Origin: Chara braunii
Lineage: Eukaryota; Streptophyta; Charophyceae; Charales; Characeae
DNA: 49,961 bases
Direction of reading: 5' to 3'
Assembly: GCA_003427395.1 (NCBI GenBank)
Contig: BFEA01000184.1
Coordinates: 883,208-933,168 of the forward strand
Shown here: in pieces, positions 30,225 through 39,557 of the stretch
Numbering within the stretch: position 1 is the stretch's first letter
Layout of the letters: every line of letters starts with the position of its first letter
Notes under the pieces: model-generated
The model's database searches: none
The model's input: only the letters and a program-made list of their open reading frames with translations
What the model was told of the DNA's origin: nothing
Translations under genes and position numbers: made by a program

Positions 30225-31500
30225 AAGAGAAAATTGGAGCTACTTAGGAGATTACTATGACAAACTTCAGAATTGGACAAAATTCAAAAACCAACTCAGG
30301 AGCCCCCCATCAATCCTCTTTACCTCACTCCAGGAAGACTTACGGCAACAGAGCCACCATCTCCGTTGTTGTTGTGCCCTATTTCCATCCTACTAGCTAA
30401 TCCCCACACAAGTAGGATGCTTGATATCCCACCTACTTCTCCGGGTTCTCCCACTCACCTAAAAGACCCAGACCCCCCAATCCATCCCCTGTACCCCACT
30501 CCGGCAAGACTTACTACAACAAAGTCACCATCTCCGTTGTTGTTGTGCCCTATTCCCGTCCTACCAGCTGGCCCCCTTGCTAGTAAGACGCGTAATATCT
30601 CACCTTCTCCTTCTCCCACTCACCTCGGTCTCTTGAGGAAACATCTGAGCAATACGGAAAACATAGAAATAAACCTCGTAGGTCCTACAAATGCTCAATA
30701 ACCCTTGAAATCCCTAACAAACCCTTCCAAAGCACTCCAACACTGTCCTACTCCCAGCCGAGCTCTTCCAAGTCTCACACCCCCACATCCTTTTGGGTTA
30801 CAGGGCAACATAACTCACCCCAGCTCCGACCAGCGTCATCCCAACAGCAACCCTTAGTTGTCCCGTGGAATGCCCACCTCAAAGCATCCACAAATCTCTC
30901 TACCAGGCCTCACGCTCTTACGTCAGCAGGTCACAGGGCAACACCCCAGCACCGGCCAGCGTCGTTCTGGCATTGAACAGTCGCAGGTCACTGAGTACAA
31001 CAGCATCGAAGACACCTAAGAAGAGTTGCTAGGAACCCCAAAAGTCCAAAAACATTCTTAAGACCACCAATCAACCATCCTCGTATGATCAACCCTGAGA
31101 TCTATTTTTGAGATTTGTTTTTCCTTCTGAAAAGAATCAACCCTCCTCCCATTCCTTTTCACCCCCTACTCTTCTTCATCTCCCGACGAGCCGACCTCCT
31201 CCACCACATAGTTCGGGAGAGAAGAACAATAGACCAACGACCTCACCAAAATCCCCTAGCGATGAAAATCAGACTTTAATTCTTCCTCTTCCTACAACAG
31301 GCCGACCTCCTCCACAACATAGTTCGAAGGAGGAGGAAAAAGTTGTTCACTCCATTGCAAAACAGGCGCAACACCCTAACCTCCCATCCCCTTACCACCT
31401 TCCAGCGCAGACTTATAACAACTAAGCCACCATCTCAACTGAAGTTGTGCCCTAATCGAATCCCACCAGCTAGGCCTCCTCACCAGCGGGACGCAATGTT
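30225..31500 (-). repeat. Tandemly reused module with GACTTAC...CACCATCTC
   Basis: Units with agacttacnncaaca, agccaccatctccgttgttg and gtgccctat-tcc recur at ~30330, ~30508 and ~31408 (the last more diverged). The first aligns with 10285. A plus ORF across 30273-30701 is simply the Pro/Ser-rich reading of the array. Confidence 0.7.
30760..31060 (-). repeat. Dispersed repeat module R, inverted copy
   Basis: Read on minus it gives the 8060-8290 order: ccagaacgacgctggccggt, gttgccctgt, gaggcctggtagagagat, gggcattccac, gctggtcggagctggggtga. Confidence 0.75.
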
Positions 31501-31720
31501 ACCAATCAAAAACTTCCCCCCTCCACTTCAGTCCCACGCCTATTCCATAGGCAGGTACAAGACAACTGATCCCCTCCCACATTCTTCCTAGACCCCCTTA
31601 TTCAATTGCATTCCGTGACAAGCCGACCTCCTCCACCCATAGTTCGCGAGATGAAGAAAAGTGAAGGCAGACAACCCTCGACTTCCTCTTGCGACAAGCC
31701 GACCTCCTCCACCATATAGT
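31180..31720. repeat. Four dispersed copies of a ~30-bp word
   Basis: gccgacctcctccac followed by an ATAGTTCG word occurs at ~31189, ~31302, ~31620 and ~31698, each followed by an A/G-rich stretch. Confidence 0.8.
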
Positions 31721-31789
31721 TCGCAGGAGAAAAACGAAAGTGACCCACCATCTGAAACTTGCCAATCCTACCCAAACCTCAGATACTGA

Positions 31790-32600
31790 TCAGATCCATC
31801 GCCTGCCTACCCTAAACCAAAACTGACTCATGGGAGGTAAACTTCATGCAATCCAAATTTAAAACCGAGTAAGAGTCACGATTGAGAATCAAGAGATTAA
31901 AATTCGAAATCTGATTTATGAGTATCAGTATCAAGAAACTAAAAAATAGAAAAAAACAGAATACGAAATATTTCGATTTTCAACATCAGTTTAGAATTGA
32001 GTAATCGTTCATTGAGATCAAAGCAAAGCTTTGATTTACGAATTTCCGATTAGGAATCTTGCTCAGAAATTACGAATTGAAACTCTGATTTGCGAATTTC
32101 AGATTAAGAATATTACCCAGAAATTACGGATTGAAAATGAAGTCGAATTTCAATTAGGGATCAATTACTACCAGAAAAAAACACCTAAAATCTCATGAAT
32201 CAGATTTAAGACCAAATACACAAGGTCATTCAAACGTCCGCTGAAAAAATCCCAGTCACGCCAGCATCGGAATACATCATCGTCAGGAAAAACCAAATCA
32301 TGTTTTACGCCAAAATAATAAACACTCGGTAGAGATTTTATAAGCTTGTCATCAGCGGGATAGGAAAGACAGTGGACAATCTACACAAATCCTTACCAGC
32401 CCTAATTCCCACCTCCCACTCATATCATGTCCTCTCCCACTCTCAACCTCCACCTCCTCCTTCATCGGCTTCAAAAGCATTTCAGCTGTTCATGGCCTGC
32501 TTGGCATGTAACCAATAAGCTGAACTATGAAAGTTATCGGACCGCGGTCATCACTTACCACACCACAGCCACGTAGCGAGCCCAAGTCGCCAAACCTGTC
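31790..32600. other. AT-rich spacer, no gene
   Basis: Rich in overlapping words such as acgaatttc and cagaaattacg(a/g)attga (two copies near 32060 and 32120). Possibly the inverse counterpart of 5941-6560. Confidence 0.4.
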
Positions 32601-32723
32601 CACAACCCCTCGCTGGCAGTCCAGATAGGGAAAGAAAGTTAAGAAACATCCATGGTGGCCAAAACCTGCTCGATCCGCCGTCTCTTGTAGCCCGCCCTAA
32701 GCATCCACACCAAGAGAAGATCT

Positions 32724-33008
32724 ATGGAGTATACTCCCAGAGAAGAGGAAACAACACCTCACCCGCTCGTCACCACGCCCAGCCATCCCGTGCCTCGAAT
32801 TTTCACCCGCTACGTCCGCGCCTCACCACTCGTTGCTGCTCCCCGTCCCCGCTCATCGCCATACCCAGCCATCCCGCGCCTCAAGTTTTCGCCCGCTGCG
32901 TCGCCTACGTCACCCGGCTTTTCCATCGCGCACCGGCAGGATCGTACCGGCGGGGCACAGCGCTCCCGGTCGCGCCGCGCCCCACCAACCCACCAGTTTC
33001 GCGGATGA
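32724..33008 (+). other. Pro/Ser/Arg-rich ORF over a 96-bp tandem duplication
   Basis: A 94-codon frame covers two copies of agccatcccg(t/c)gcctc...ttttc(a/g)cccgctgcgtc at 32781 and 32877. The 96-bp period keeps phase. It is low-complexity with no domain; coding status is doubtful. Confidence 0.2.
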
Positions 33009-33324
33009 GGTCTTCAGAACTCGAGAGTTTGTAAACTCCGAAATTGTTGCTGCAATTTTCTTTTTTTATTTGCAAGCCAACCCGGATTCTTATTTGTCGG
33101 CTTTGATTGGTTGGGATGGCATTGCCTTTGAAAGTGTTGTGGTTGGAATGGGGGGGAAAGCAGGAGTTACTCACGGATTGTGAGGCCAGGATAAGCTGAT
33201 ATAGTTTAAAACTTACCATAGAATTACATCATTAGTATCATCGTCAGCATCTACTCTGATCAGTTCTGTCTCATCATCATCATAGTATTGGTAGTATCAC
33301 TGGCATAATCAGCGATGTTCATGA

Positions 33325-33353
33325 GGGATGCTGGGCCTGATTCCCAGTACATT
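33325..33353 (+). mobile_element. SINE core fragment (hairpin only)
   Basis: gggatgctgggcctgattcccag, with stem GCTGGG/CCCAG(T) of the type B form. Breaks off after the hairpin. Confidence 0.55.
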
Positions 33354-33383
33354 CTGTTTTACCAACTCAAGGATGTATCTCAG

Positions 33384-33532
33384 GGGACGTCGGACCCGCT
33401 TCCAGCAGGTGATAGCTCCCCACCAATAGACTGGAGCCCCTGCAAGACAGGGGTAGGAGTGCATGCTCTTACCATCACTCCTATCTATCTGTTGATACGG
33501 GTGGATCATTATTAAAAAAAAAAAAAAAAAAA
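33384..33532 (+). mobile_element. SINE, type A/C-like (plus strand)
   Basis: Core gggacgtcggacccgcttcc...ccaccaatagactggagcc, a tail block with caggggtaggagtgcatgct and cttaccatcac, and poly-A 33514-33532. It is 31 bp downstream of a separate hairpin fragment. Confidence 0.75.
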
Positions 33533-33661
33533 GAGCACTCAGTTCATGTTCCCTCGTTGGAGGCTTGAGCACGGATGTGGCTGCTACGGGGTTCCCTGTA
33601 ATACTATAATGACAATAAAAAAAAGGCCTGAAAGGCTGTCCTGTCCAGATTTGACAGGTAA

Positions 33662-33834
33662 TTGAATTGGTTGGGCCTTTGATGTCCGGTTTCGACAAGT
33701 ACTAGCCAGCTCCCGAACTTTCAGGAGGCTGAGCCCGACGTTGATCAATCTGATCGGCGGCCGTGGTTTCGTTTCGGCCTCCTGAAAGTTCGAAGGCCCA
33801 GTATTTTCGAACCGACAAAGGTACTAGTGGTTTA
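33662..33834. mobile_element. TTAA-type foldback element, diverged
   Basis: Long inverted arms: cgaactttcaggaggc (33714) against gcctcctgaaagttcg (33777), extending outward through ggtttcgacaagtact / gtattttcgaacc. The right end GGTACTAGTGGTTTA matches the TTAA MITE terminus. The left end is degraded and the right TTAA has become TTAG. Confidence 0.65.
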
Positions 33835-33837
33835 GCC

Positions 33838-34340
33838 TTTCAAAAAAAAAAAAAAAAAAAAAAAAAGACTCTTCAGAACATTCAGGAGGTTGTGGGTTCA
33901 AGCCCCATGGCCGCCTGCGGCGCATTTAGTGCCAACGGACTGTGATAGTCCTCTGGATACCCCTGATCGGTATTAGCGGGGTCTATGACCAACACGGGTG
34001 TGAGTGTGAGCGCGAGTGGGTTGTGTGTGGTGTGTGGGAGAGTGTTGGCCATAGCCTCTGCTGCTACTCCATGAAGGGTGGGGGACGATGAGAAAGGGAG
34101 GCACAGCTACTGGCAGGTCTCGGTCTTTGTGTTAGCCAGACCCCCACTGGCGGCCCCAACCCTATACCCTAACCATTACGGGCAAGGGGCAACATGAAAT
34201 CTCCCCTACACAGAGAGAGTAAAACTATGCTTGCAGGGGTCCCCTCTAGATAGTCTTAGGAGTAGGTAATGGAAGGTAAAAGAAACAGAAGTTGAGAGAA
34301 GAGTGTAGAAAGAACAGAAAAAAAAAAACAAAAAAGATAA
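33838..34340 (+). mobile_element. tRNA-like SINE, second copy
   Basis: B box gttgtgggttcaagccccat at ~33890, then a body with ctgatcggtattagcgggg and an end gttgagagaagagtgtag followed by an A-rich tail, as in 19312-19860. The head is interrupted by an A-run at 33841-33866 and by the TTAA element, so the A box is missing. Confidence 0.6.
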
Positions 34341-34724
34341 TAGTCAAAAAGGGGTGGATTATTTAAAATAAAGAAAAATAAAAACAGGAAGGTTGGGATC
34401 ATAGGGGATATCCTATATAGACATCAGACTCTCTCCGGTACTATACCAATCTAAGTTTGGATTGAGTTTGAAAAACAGAATATAGTCTGTTGGTGGAGAG
34501 TGCGGTCAATCCTCCCATAACAGAATCGGTGCCGCCTTCGACCGCTCAATGACTATCCGTTAATCTGCTGACTTTGTTGGGAGGCTGGACGCGCTTTCCA
34601 GCAGGTGATTCAATGTGGTTGTACTGTGATAATAAATCCTAGACTACACCGTTTTCATTCTCAATTCTCTAGACCCATCAACACGGGACCCTGCCCTGGG
34701 GGCCAAGAAAAGCAGTCTAAGAGT

Positions 34725-34775
<51 letters not shown>

Positions 34776-35040
34776 CTTCTTCTTCTACACTTCAGTCATG
34801 ACCCCTACTCTTGAAGATGATCTTCAGTGATAGGAGAGTCCCTTCAGTGATAGGTGATCTTCAGTGATTTCTTCTGTCTTTAACTTTTCATCATTTTGTG
34901 TGTTTTGAACTGTTTTCCTGTAGCAGTCTTTTACTGTGAATTTCCAGATGGGCTCAGACTTTCTGCTCCTCCCCAGTCCCATTCTGCTGGTCAAATAGTA
35001 GGGAACAGATAGGGGTTACCAACTCTCCTTTTTTTTTTTT
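34341..35040. other. No gene; SINE hairpin scrap and a long T-run
   Basis: gggaggctggacgcgctttccagcagg at 34579-34607 is a SINE core scrap without tail (written here as positions 34579-34607 with GCTGGA...TTCCAGC stem). A ~45-bp poly-T lies at 34730-34775. Three ctcttcagtgat-like words lie near 34812-34870. Confidence 0.5.
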
Positions 35041-35269
35041 TGGGTGGGGGGGGGGGGGGGGGGGGGGGGGAGGGAAGGGGGGACTAGGAGGGACTCACAA
35101 AAAGAGTTATAATTGCAGTATGGGCGAAGATACAGTTTGCTATTGCAGTTCGGGAATGTATACAACCCAGCTTCCTGGCCAGGTGGGGTGCCCGAAGTGC
35201 AATTACACACTCTATCTTGCCCCATAGTGCAATTATAACTCTTTTTTGTGACTCTACTGAAGTTACCCC
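35041..35269. mobile_element. Foldback MITE, Mutator-like family
   Basis: Inverted arms actcacaaaaagagttataa (35093) and ttataactcttttttgtgac (35233), each next to a tgcaGtat/atagtgca word. The right terminus agttacccc is the inverse of the ggggtaact start of the 48526 element. The left terminus has an expanded G-run. The right T9 and the left T-run could be the 9-bp target duplication but are uninformative. Confidence 0.7.
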
Positions 35270-35479
35270 TTTTTTTTTACCAACTCATATCCCCACCACC
35301 CACCCTTCTTGTTTCCTTTTCGCCCTTTTTTTTGTCCTCCTCGTCTCCTACCACGCTCTACCCGATGAGTTTTGTCCAGATTTCTTCTCCATCCGGATCT
35401 TCATTACGTGAGAGCTTGGACATCCTCTTGTAGGGCTGGTTCAAAGGCTTGTAGCCATATCTTACACTTCATAATTAAA

Positions 35480-35624
35480 GCCTTGAGGCAATCCGGCGAA
35501 TACAACACACCCCCACGCGACCCCACCGGACCCGAAACGTAGGTCATATACATTCAGCATTACCGGCCCTTTTGCCTCAAGTGCAATTACAAACTCAATC
35601 CCTGACTCCGCCGTAGTTTTCTCA
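35480..35624. mobile_element. Mutator-like MITE relative, left end lost
   Basis: Interior cacccccacgcgaccccaccg and ccttttgcctcaagtgcaat and the right end cgtagttttctc follow the 48526-48709 element in order. Confidence 0.65.
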
Positions 35625-35754
35625 AAAAAAAAAGAAGGTATCCACTGATTCCACTGCCTTTTTTTCTTCTTTTTTTTCCGCAAATGTATCCACCACTGAA
35701 CACACCAAGGGAGCAAAATGGGCAAAAGGAAAGATGGAGACTTGCATCCCTACC

Positions 35755-36152
35755 CCATTCAGAGATGTGAATTCCCCTTATACCCAGTTTCAGTTCCCAA
35801 CTTGCATCTACAACCAAACCCTGTAACAAAAAATAAAGGGTAGCACCCTACTTTCCCCATGCGCTAAATTATACGGGTACCCGGTCCCACAGGGCCTCAG
35901 TCTACGAGCACAAATGCCGCAAACCTAATGCTCCTGCCCAGAAACCAGCCAGGTAAATTTAGCTCTGCACATAATTTGCCCGGGTATGGCCATATATTTG
36001 AGCATTCCAGTAGTGGGGTACAACCGCAATTTAGCAGTACCGACCTTGGCCCACCTCGGTCCTGGGCATGCACATAATTTCCGCAGGCTATTTCCCACGT
36101 ATAGACCCACCTTGGGCAACACGACTGGGTATAAGGGGAATGAATTCCCATC
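35755..36152. repeat. Inverted repeat with ~330-bp spacer
   Basis: gaattccccttatacccagt (35768) against actgggtataaggggaatga (36123). Inside lie further inverted short words around gggtaccc and cataatttgcccggg. No ORF with a known motif. Confidence 0.55.
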
Positions 36153-36208
36153 TTTGAAGTACAGCTGCACTTTTCCTGACAAGATAAAGGAGAAGATGGT
36201 ACATAAAG

Positions 36209-36342
36209 GGTGGACATTAATGACTGCCTTTTTTTTCAATTTCCTATTTGAATTCCTAGCCAACACCGGGTAATGGCCCCCGCAACTCCTCTCCTCCTCC
36301 CCCCCCCCCCCCCCCCAAAAAAAAAAAAGGTGGACATTAATG
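36209..36342 (+). mobile_element. Core-deleted type B SINE with 14-bp target duplication
   Basis: ggtggacattaatg at 36209-36222 and 36329-36342 flanks a 106-bp insert. It contains caccgggtaatggccccc (type B head on this strand), an oligo-C run and poly-A. The core is missing, as at 10128. Confidence 0.8.
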
Positions 36343-36367
36343 CTGGATCTGAGCTTGGAAGTGAAAA

Positions 36368-36550
36368 AGCTCCCGGGCCGAGGTCCCATTAGCAAAGAGG
36401 ATCGGATCGAATGCCTGAATGTGGACGTGCTTTATGCAGAGATGCAGAAAAGCAGTTCAATCTCGATTTCCTGCACCTCTCGACAAACACGTCCAGATTC
36501 AGGCATTCGATCCGATCCTCTTTGCTACTGGGACCACGCCCCCGGGGTCA
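36368..36550. repeat. Near-perfect inverted repeat (~60-bp arms)
   Basis: Arms 36383-36429 and 36488-36534 pair with only a few mismatches (agcaaagaggatcggatcga against tcgatccgatcctctttgct). Weaker pairing extends outward through cccggg and agctc. The loop is ~58 bp. Confidence 0.88.
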
Positions 36551-37582
36551 GAGCTGGATGTGGACGTTGAACCATCAACCTCCATGATGGGCAAAGGCAT
36601 GACCCATAGCCGGTTATGAATATGAACCAGGATGATGGCCAGATGCATGACCCTGTCCTGGATGCGAACATGTATCTGGAGGTCCATTTTGACCAGGCTA
36701 GGTCTGTCCTTCAGGACATGCAGGGTTATTTCTCTCCCTCATTTTTTTAGGAAAAAAGAGAAGAGGAAGAAAGGGGGGCATCACAAGCACAAGCTGAGCT
36801 CTCAAGTACTTCAACATCTTCTCCACAACACTCTCCAAAGGGAGTTTTTTAAATAAAATAAAAAAAGGGAGTTAGTCACAGTCCACGGAGTGCAAGAAAA
36901 GGGATATGACGAAGGGAAAAGGAAAAAAGAAGGGATGACATTCGTGCAGGCGGACGGCCGACGACGGGGAATACTCAAGCGTAATGCAGCCAATCAGATT
37001 GTTTTAACGTTTATTGAATTTTTTTTTTTTCTTTGTTTCTCTTTTTGCAAATTGAGAATTTTTCTCACAACTAAGAGTGTCCCTACAGATACAGATAAGA
37101 TATTTTGACAGCCTCTCTGCCTGATTGGTGGAATCATGGGTATTATTGGACGGTGTGTGGGCTCAGGCAGACTTGGCAGTCCGGGATCGGATAAGGTTTG
37201 TTGCTGTGACACAGGGAGTGGAGATGAAGCGATTCTCCTTTTAAATTATTTTTTTTTCCCCCAGGGCTTTTCTTCTTTCCAAAACCTTCTGCTGGCTGGA
37301 TCTTTTGCCACCTGCATGAGGTTCATTGGACTGTTCTTTTGAGTTGTATGGCCCCCTTCGTCCCCCCCCCCCCCCCCCACCCCCACCTCTTGCCTTCTAA
37401 TTCGTTTTGGAAAAGAGAATGGTGCTTTCCCAGCCCTACATTCAGATCAGACCCCGGTTGACCTGAAACTCTGGGCCCTCTGGCTGGGCAACTACCAAGT
37501 TCTAGTTAAAACTTAAAATAATGCAAAGAAGGTAGAGATTTCAACTCCTTCCCACTCCCAAATTATGCTGCTACTAGCGGGA
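36551..37582. other. No gene recognised
   Basis: Contains A- and T-runs (36844-36868, 37018-37031) and a C-run (37363-37379). Short ORFs are featureless. Confidence 0.4.
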
Positions 37583-38680
37583 GCGAGCGCATGGGAGCAA
37601 ATCGCCCGGCGGGTCCGGTAATCTTGTCACCCCGAAACCTCGGAACTCTCGAGGTCGACAGACGGTGTTGACGCCATCGCCTAGAAGGTGAAGTAAATTG
37701 AAGTAGATGATGCGAGACGATGGCGAGCAGTGCAGGAAGATCATCTCCTGCAGTCAACATTCTGAAGGTGCCCTTGCGACCCTGACATGGCGGAGTAGTA
37801 CGATTGCTTGCATGAGGGTGCGTTGTGACTTACCATCATCTCCATAGGAGTAGAGCTGAAGGAGTAGGACACACGGAGCGAGCGAACGGGAGCAAATCGC
37901 CTGGCGTCTGTGCATGGGCAACATCTGCACGTACTTTGGTTGCTGCCGCTGACGTCATCTGGTTGCTTTGGTCAACAATCTGAAGGTGCCATTACGGCCC
38001 TGATATGGCGGAGTAGTGCGATCGCGTGCATAAGTATACGTTGTGACTTACCATCATCTCCATAGGAGTAGAGCTGAAAGAATAGGACACACGGCGCGAG
38101 CGCATGGGAGCAAATCGCTTGGCGTCGGTGCATGGGCAACATCTACACGTGTTTTGGTTGTTACCGCTGACGTCATCTGGTTGCTTCGTCATTACTGAAA
38201 GCTAGCATAGGAGCTGTACGATTGTAGTAGACTGGGGCAGAGCGCCGGTGGAAGGGGAAGACTTAGGATTACATTGTTAATGTCGACGAGGTAGAGGCTG
38301 TGGATAGCAGTGCTTTCTCCTGATTTGATCTGGCGCCCAAGGAATGGGTGAAGAGAAAAAATGCAGGGAAGGGTGAAGAGATAGAATGCAGTGAAGGGTT
38401 GTCTTGGAAACAGGCCAAGGAAGGAGTAGGTCACACGGCGCGAGCGCACGGGAGCAAATCGCCTGGCGGGTCCGAAAATTTTATCACCCCGAAACCTCGG
38501 AACTCTCAATGTAGACGGATGGTGTTAACGCCATCGCCAAAAAGGTGAAGAAAATTGAAGCAGATGATGCGTGAAGACGGCGAGCAGTGTAGGAAGATAG
38601 TATCCTGCGGTCAACATTCTGAAGGTGCCCTTGCGGCACTGACATGGCGGAATAGTACGATTGAGTGCATAAGTGCTAGA
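37583..38680. repeat. Complex tandem array, four units
   Basis: Units start with GCGAGCGnAnGGGAGCAAAT at 37583, 37878, 38096 and 38439. Units 1 and 4 share cggcgggtccg, caccccgaaacctcggaact, cggtgtt(g/a)acgccatcgcc and caacattctgaaggtgccct. Units 2 and 3 share gtgcatgggcaacatct and ctgacgtcatctggttgct. Units 1-3 each carry all or part of ccatcatctccataggagta. Alternation of two unit types suggests a higher-order repeat. Confidence 0.85.
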
Positions 38681-39232
38681 GACAACAAAGAGGTGAGAAC
38701 AGTGGTGATGACGGGGGAGCGCTGACGGAGTCTCAATAAAAACGGCAGCTGAACGAAGGGCATGCGAATGAACGAAGTGGGAGTTCGACGGCAAGAAGAA
38801 GAAGAGGATGATGAACGGCAGATGAGTGGACAGGAAGGCAAGGAGAAGAGTCGGAACACAGACGGAGAGGATGACGGAGGGCAGGTGAGCGGCCGGACGG
38901 CAAGCCTTTGAGTCGAGTCAGATACACAGGGCAGTCGAACGGAGGAAAACACAATCGAGAGAGGGTCAACGGCAAGGGGAACAGGGCAAACAAAGAGGGG
39001 GATGGTAGCGGAGGATAGGTGAATGAACAGGGCAACATCCCAGAGGTGGAGCTCATAAACGGCCTGGTGGACGACCAGCAAGGACACGACGATGAGCCGG
39101 GAGAGCGAGAAATGAGAACAGCGGGGCAATACAAGCGGGAATCTACTACAGTACAGCGTCGGACAAAAACCCCCATTGCAAGCCTGGCCAGGCACAGGGG
39201 TAATTCACATTCCGGATTGACGCTTCTCTCCC
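38681..39232. other. Low-complexity lead-in to LINE-3
   Basis: A purine- and CGG-rich plus strand. A plus frame from 39019 (VELINGLVDDQQGHDDEPGE) enters the gap and may be the start of LINE-3 ORF1, but this cannot be shown. Long minus ORFs are Ser/Pro/Leu shadows. Confidence 0.3.
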
Positions 39233-39557
39233 NNNNNNNNNNNNNNNNNNNNNNNNNNNNNNNNNNNNNNNNNNNNNNNNNNNNNNNNNNNNNNNNNNNN
39301 NNNNNNNNNNNNNNNNNNNNNNNNNNNNNNNNNNNNNNNNNNNNNNNNNNNNNNNNNNNNNNNNNNNNNNNNNNNNNNNNNNNNNNNNNNNNNNNNNNNN
39401 NNNNNNNNNNNNNNNNNNNNNNNNNNNNNNNNNNNNNNNNNNNNNNNNNNNNNNNNNNNNNNNNNNNNNNNNNNNNNNNNNNNNNNNNNNNNNNNNNNNN
39501 NNNNNNNNNNNNNNNNNNNNNNNNNNNNNNNNNNNNNNNNNNNNNNNNNNNNNNNNN
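39233..39557. other. Assembly gap (325 N)
   Basis: Unsequenced. It probably hides the N-terminal part of LINE-3 ORF1. Confidence 0.95.

Noticed and set aside
38611-39195. 194-codon minus ORF
   Set aside because: Ser/Pro/Leu-rich low complexity opposite a purine-rich strand, with an equally long ORF in another frame.
39019-39232. Definite N-terminus of LINE-3 ORF1
   Set aside because: The frame crosses a 325-N gap of uncertain true length, so continuity cannot be claimed.
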